Source of the DNA: Microbacterium sp.
Lineage (GTDB): Bacteria; Actinomycetota; Actinomycetes; Actinomycetales; Microbacteriaceae
Length of the DNA: 8,061 nucleotides
Assembly: GCA_003248845.1 (NCBI GenBank)
Contig: QFPD01000076.1
Coordinates: 1 to 8,061, forward strand
Reading direction: 5' to 3'
A program made the position numbers and the translations under genes. Positions 6,489-8,061 of the stretch are shown one piece after another. Positions within the stretch are counted from its first letter, which is position 1. Each line of letters begins with the position of its first letter. The notes under the pieces are model-generated. The model did no database searches and was not told where the DNA came from. It saw only the letters and a list, made by a program, of their open reading frames with translations.

Positions 6489-6522
6489 TTCCCGATCGGG
6501 AACTTTTATTCCCGCGCGGGAA
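6489..6522. promoter_or_regulatory. Twin palindromic operators for the TetR regulator
   Basis: Two perfect 14-bp palindromes share the core TTCCCG-NN-CGGGAA: TTCCCGATCGGGAA (6489-6502) and TTCCCGCGCGGGAA (6509-6522). Their centres are 20 bp apart, about two helical turns, so two dimers would bind on the same face. They lie in the 107-bp gap between the divergent SDR and TetR genes, cover the expected -35 region of the tetR promoter, and abut a possible SDR -10. The pattern is typical of an autoregulated TetR repressor that also controls its divergent neighbour. The palindromes were read directly; the binding protein is inferred. Confidence 0.85.
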
Positions 6523-6539
6523 ATGGTAGTGGATCGCAT

Positions 6540-6545
6540 TAGAGT
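6540..6545 (+). promoter_or_regulatory. Leaderless-type -10 box (TAGAGT) of the TetR gene
   Basis: TAGAGT is followed by 7 nt (CGTCACC) and then the ATG at 6553. No real Shine-Dalgarno is present. Its expected -35 region, 17-18 nt upstream, falls on the right palindrome (6509-6522), so bound repressor would shut the promoter. Confidence 0.55.
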
Positions 6546-6552
6546 CGTCACC

Positions 6553-7215
6553 ATGTCCGATCCCCGTCCCGCGCAGCGACGCCGTCGTGGCGCCCGCGCG
6601 GGCCTCGATCTCGCGGTGATCCTCGACGCCGCGCGCGGACTCGACCCGGACGACGTCACGATGCAGGGTGTCGCGACGGCGCTCGGCGTCGACCGCAAGG
6701 CGCTCAACCATCACGTGACCGACCGGGAGAGCCTGCTCGAGCTGCTCGCGATCGACGCCTTTCGCCGCCGCTTCGCGCAGAGCGACGTCGATCTCGGCGA
6801 GACGTGGCAGAGCGCGTGCCGCGCCTACGCCGAGAACATGTGGCACAGCCTCGTCGACGTCGGGCAGTGGCTTCCCGCGTTCCGCTTCACGAGCCCGCGG
6901 GACCTCGCGATCGCGGGCCCCGCCGATGTCATCGCGGCGCGCATGCTCACCGCCGGATTCGAGCCGGTGACCGTCAGCCGCGCCATGCACCTGCTCGTGA
7001 CGATCTGCCGCGGATTCGCGCAGGACGCCGTGATCGGCAGCCGCGCCGGTGGGCATCCGCAGGTCGAGGACCTGCGGGCCGCGCTCGCTGCGGAACGGGA
7101 GGGGTACGCAGCGCTCCGTGAGCTCCTCGACGCGCGCGTCGACAACTACGGCGCCGAGCAGTTCGCCTTCGACCTCGACGCCTTCATCGCCGCCATCGAG
7201 CGTCTCGCGCCCTGA
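6553..7215 (+). CDS. TetR-family transcriptional regulator
   Basis: A 220-residue regulator with a Tet-repressor-like N-terminal DNA-binding domain. A basic start (RRRRGARAG) leads into helix 1 (LDLAVILDAARGL, 18-30) and the helix-turn-helix VTMQGVATALGVDRKALNHHV (35-55), where TetR-class members usually have LY-x-HV in place of LNHHV, followed by DRESLLELL (57-65). The C-terminal ligand and dimer domain (about 80-220) is divergent and gives no clue to the inducer. The ATG at 6553 is chosen because TAGAGT lies 7 nt upstream; the frame stays open further left, but that would run through the operator palindromes. Divergent transcription from the SDR gene and the two palindromes between them indicate autoregulation plus control of the SDR. 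The ligand may be that enzyme's substrate or product, which is inference. Confidence 0.87.
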   Translation: MSDPRPAQRRRRGARAGLDLAVILDAARGLDPDDVTMQGVATALGVDRKALNHHVTDRESLLELLAIDAFRRRFAQSDVDLGETWQSACRAYAENMWHSLVDVGQWLPAFRFTSPRDLAIAGPADVIAARMLTAGFEPVTVSRAMHLLVTICRGFAQDAVIGSRAGGHPQVEDLRAALAAEREGYAALRELLDARVDNYGAEQFAFDLDAFIAAIERLAP

Positions 7216-7271
7216 CCTCGCCGCCGACCCCGCCCCGCGCCGGCACCGCCTCTCCCGCGCCGCCCGGGCAG

Positions 7272-7359
7272 TTTCTCAGGAGCGGCGCACGTCGGCGGGC
7301 CGCGTCACCGCGGAAATCCGGGCAGAGCGCGTCGGTTCACCCGCGATCCTCCTGAGAAA
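7272..7359. repeat. Inverted-repeat element (TTTCTCAGGAG arms) in the tetR-methyltransferase gap
   Basis: Exact 11-bp arms TTTCTCAGGAG (7272-7282) and CTCCTGAGAAA (7349-7359) enclose 66 bp that includes a small internal hairpin, CCGCG-TCAC-CGCGG (7300-7313). The similarity extends one step beyond the arms (CAG before the left arm, CAC before the right one read in reverse). The element sits between two convergent gene ends, where REP-like or MITE-like sequences often lie, and could also act in transcript ending. There is no coding frame or transposase. The TTCTCAGGAG part occurs a third time before metY. Confidence 0.55.
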
Positions 7360-7382
7360 GTGCACACGGTCGGCGCCGACCC

Positions 7383-7427
7383 CCGTCTGCCGTCTGCCGT
7401 CAGCCGTCAGCCGTCAGCCGTCAGCCG
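7383..7427. repeat. Heptamer tandem repeat (CCGTCTG x2, CCGTCAG x4)
   Basis: Six perfect 7-bp units run from 7383 to 7424 (two CCGTCTG, then four CCGTCAG), followed by a partial CCG. The last unit supplies the TGA stop of the methyltransferase on the minus strand (7421-7423), so the array lies in that gene's 3' untranslated region. Such arrays can change copy number by strand slippage. Here that would not alter the protein, because the stop is in the gene-proximal unit. Confidence 0.9.
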
Positions 7428-8059
7428 CGCGCGAGGATCTCCCCGTGCGGCAGCAGGATCCAGCCGTCGTCGGCGGCTGCCCACTCCCGCCACGCAGCGC
7501 TGATCCGCTCGAGCGCGGCGCGGTCAGCGATCCCCTCGCTCAGCGCCACCTCGGAGAAGGCGGACTGCAGGACGCGATCGGCCCACATACCACCCCACCA
7601 CGCCCGCTCTTCCGGCGACTCGTACAGCCACACCGACGCGCTCGCGCGTACGTCGGTGAATCCGGCCTCCTGCGCCCACGCCTTCAACTGCCGACCCGCC
7701 GCGGGCTCGCCACTCGTCGCGCGGTGCGCGGCGAGGTAGACCTTGAGCCACTCATCGAGCCCCGGGAGCCGCGGCCACCAGATGACGCCCTCGTAGTCGA
7801 CGTCCCGCGCCGCGACGACGCCCTCCGACGCCACGACACGACGGAACTCCCTGAGCGCGTCGACCGGGCGCGCAAGATGCTGCAGCACCTGGTGGGCGTG
7901 CACGACGTCCCACCGGTCATCTGCGGAGTCGAGCGCATACGCATCGTCGACCGCGTACGTCACGGTGGTGATCCCGGATGCCGCACGGTCGGCCTCCGCC
8001 TGGGCGACGACGTCGGGCGAGGCATCCACTCCGCGCACCGCGCCGGGCGCGACCCGCTC
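7421..8059 (-). CDS. Class I SAM-dependent methyltransferase, partial (N-terminus outside the window)
   Basis: The frame is open from the right edge to the TGA at 7421-7423, giving 212 residues. The glycine-rich SAM loop (motif I) is beyond the edge. What remains begins just after it: ERVAPGAVRGVDASPDVV, where Asp12 is the likely acidic residue at the end of strand 2 that holds the SAM ribose. Next come a YAVDDAYALD segment (35-44), DVVHAHQVLQHLARPVDALR (51-70; the strand 4/motif after which the substrate pocket begins), and EFRRVVASEGVVAARDVD. The C-terminal part is rich in tryptophan (EERAWWGGMWADRV, 150-163), a pattern seen in a common actinobacterial group of small-molecule methyltransferases with no assigned substrate. 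A GTG at 8038 could be misread as the start, but it falls inside the SAM fold. A heptamer repeat follows the stop. Confidence 0.82.
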   Translation of the reverse strand, partial: ERVAPGAVRGVDASPDVVAQAEADRAASGITTVTYAVDDAYALDSADDRWDVVHAHQVLQHLARPVDALREFRRVVASEGVVAARDVDYEGVIWWPRLPGLDEWLKVYLAAHRATSGEPAAGRQLKAWAQEAGFTDVRASASVWLYESPEERAWWGGMWADRVLQSAFSEVALSEGIADRAALERISAAWREWAAADDGWILLPHGEILARG

Positions 8060-8061
8060 CG

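Noticed and set aside
5403..6707. Minus-strand open frame overlapping the SDR and the twin operators
   Set aside because: It is a shifted shadow of the SDR and runs through the TetR start; its translation is mostly Arg/Gly/Ala repeats.
7216..7420. A small gene in the gap between the TetR and methyltransferase genes
   Set aside because: No frame with a credible start, ribosome site or recognisable product. The space is taken up by the inverted-repeat element and the heptamer array.
7383..7427. CRISPR array
   Set aside because: The units are 7 bp and directly abutting, with no spacers and no cas genes.
7421..8038. Complete methyltransferase starting at GTG 8038
   Set aside because: The frame continues to the window edge with family-like sequence (ERVAPGAVRGVD), and the start at 8038 would remove strand 1 and the SAM-binding glycine loop.

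Overview
The window is a very GC-rich, gene-dense stretch from an actinobacterium. It is most likely a member of the Microbacteriaceae, with Microbacterium as my best guess. The signs are near-exclusive G/C third positions, GTG starts, leaderless-looking promoters (TANNNT placed 6-7 nt before a start codon), and a strong excess of the word GGATGCC/GGCATCC. The genus is inferred from style and protein resemblance; no search was run. No tRNA, rRNA, insertion sequence, phage gene or CRISPR array is visible, and no gap between genes exceeds about 205 bases.

Layout from left to right. (1) Positions 2-346 (+) hold the C-terminal end of an osmoprotectant (glycine betaine/choline) ABC-transporter substrate-binding protein, closed by a long perfect hairpin (354-397) that also serves the convergent operon. 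(2) Positions 413-3051 (-) hold a two-gene operon: metY (O-acetylhomoserine sulfhydrylase) followed by an LLM-class flavin monooxygenase. The two are joined by a GTGA start/stop overlap, which suggests organosulfur scavenging feeding homocysteine synthesis. (3) Positions 3183-4271 (+) hold a predicted zinc-ribbon/HExxH metallopeptidase, divergent from metY. (4) Positions 4268-5392 (-) hold a winged-helix protein of the YcaQ/AlkX/AlkZ DNA glycosylase family, whose stop codon interlocks with that of the metallopeptidase. (5) Positions 5432-6445 (-) hold a short-chain dehydrogenase with an unusual N-terminal helical extension of about 90 residues. (6) Positions 6553-7215 (+) hold a divergent TetR regulator. 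Between (5) and (6) lie two perfect 14-bp palindromes with centres 20 bp apart, very likely the regulator's operators. (7) Positions 7216-7420 form a non-coding gap with an inverted-repeat element (TTTCTCAGGAG ... CTCCTGAGAAA) and a six-unit heptamer tandem repeat. (8) Positions 7421-8059 (-) hold a SAM-dependent methyltransferase that runs off the right edge.

Functionally this looks like chromosomal housekeeping and accessory metabolism rather than a defence island or mobile element. The parts that most reward a second look are the TetR/SDR twin-operator switch, the coupled metY-monooxygenase pair with a structured leader, the glycosylase-family protein with a substituted catalytic-motif position, and the inverted-repeat element.
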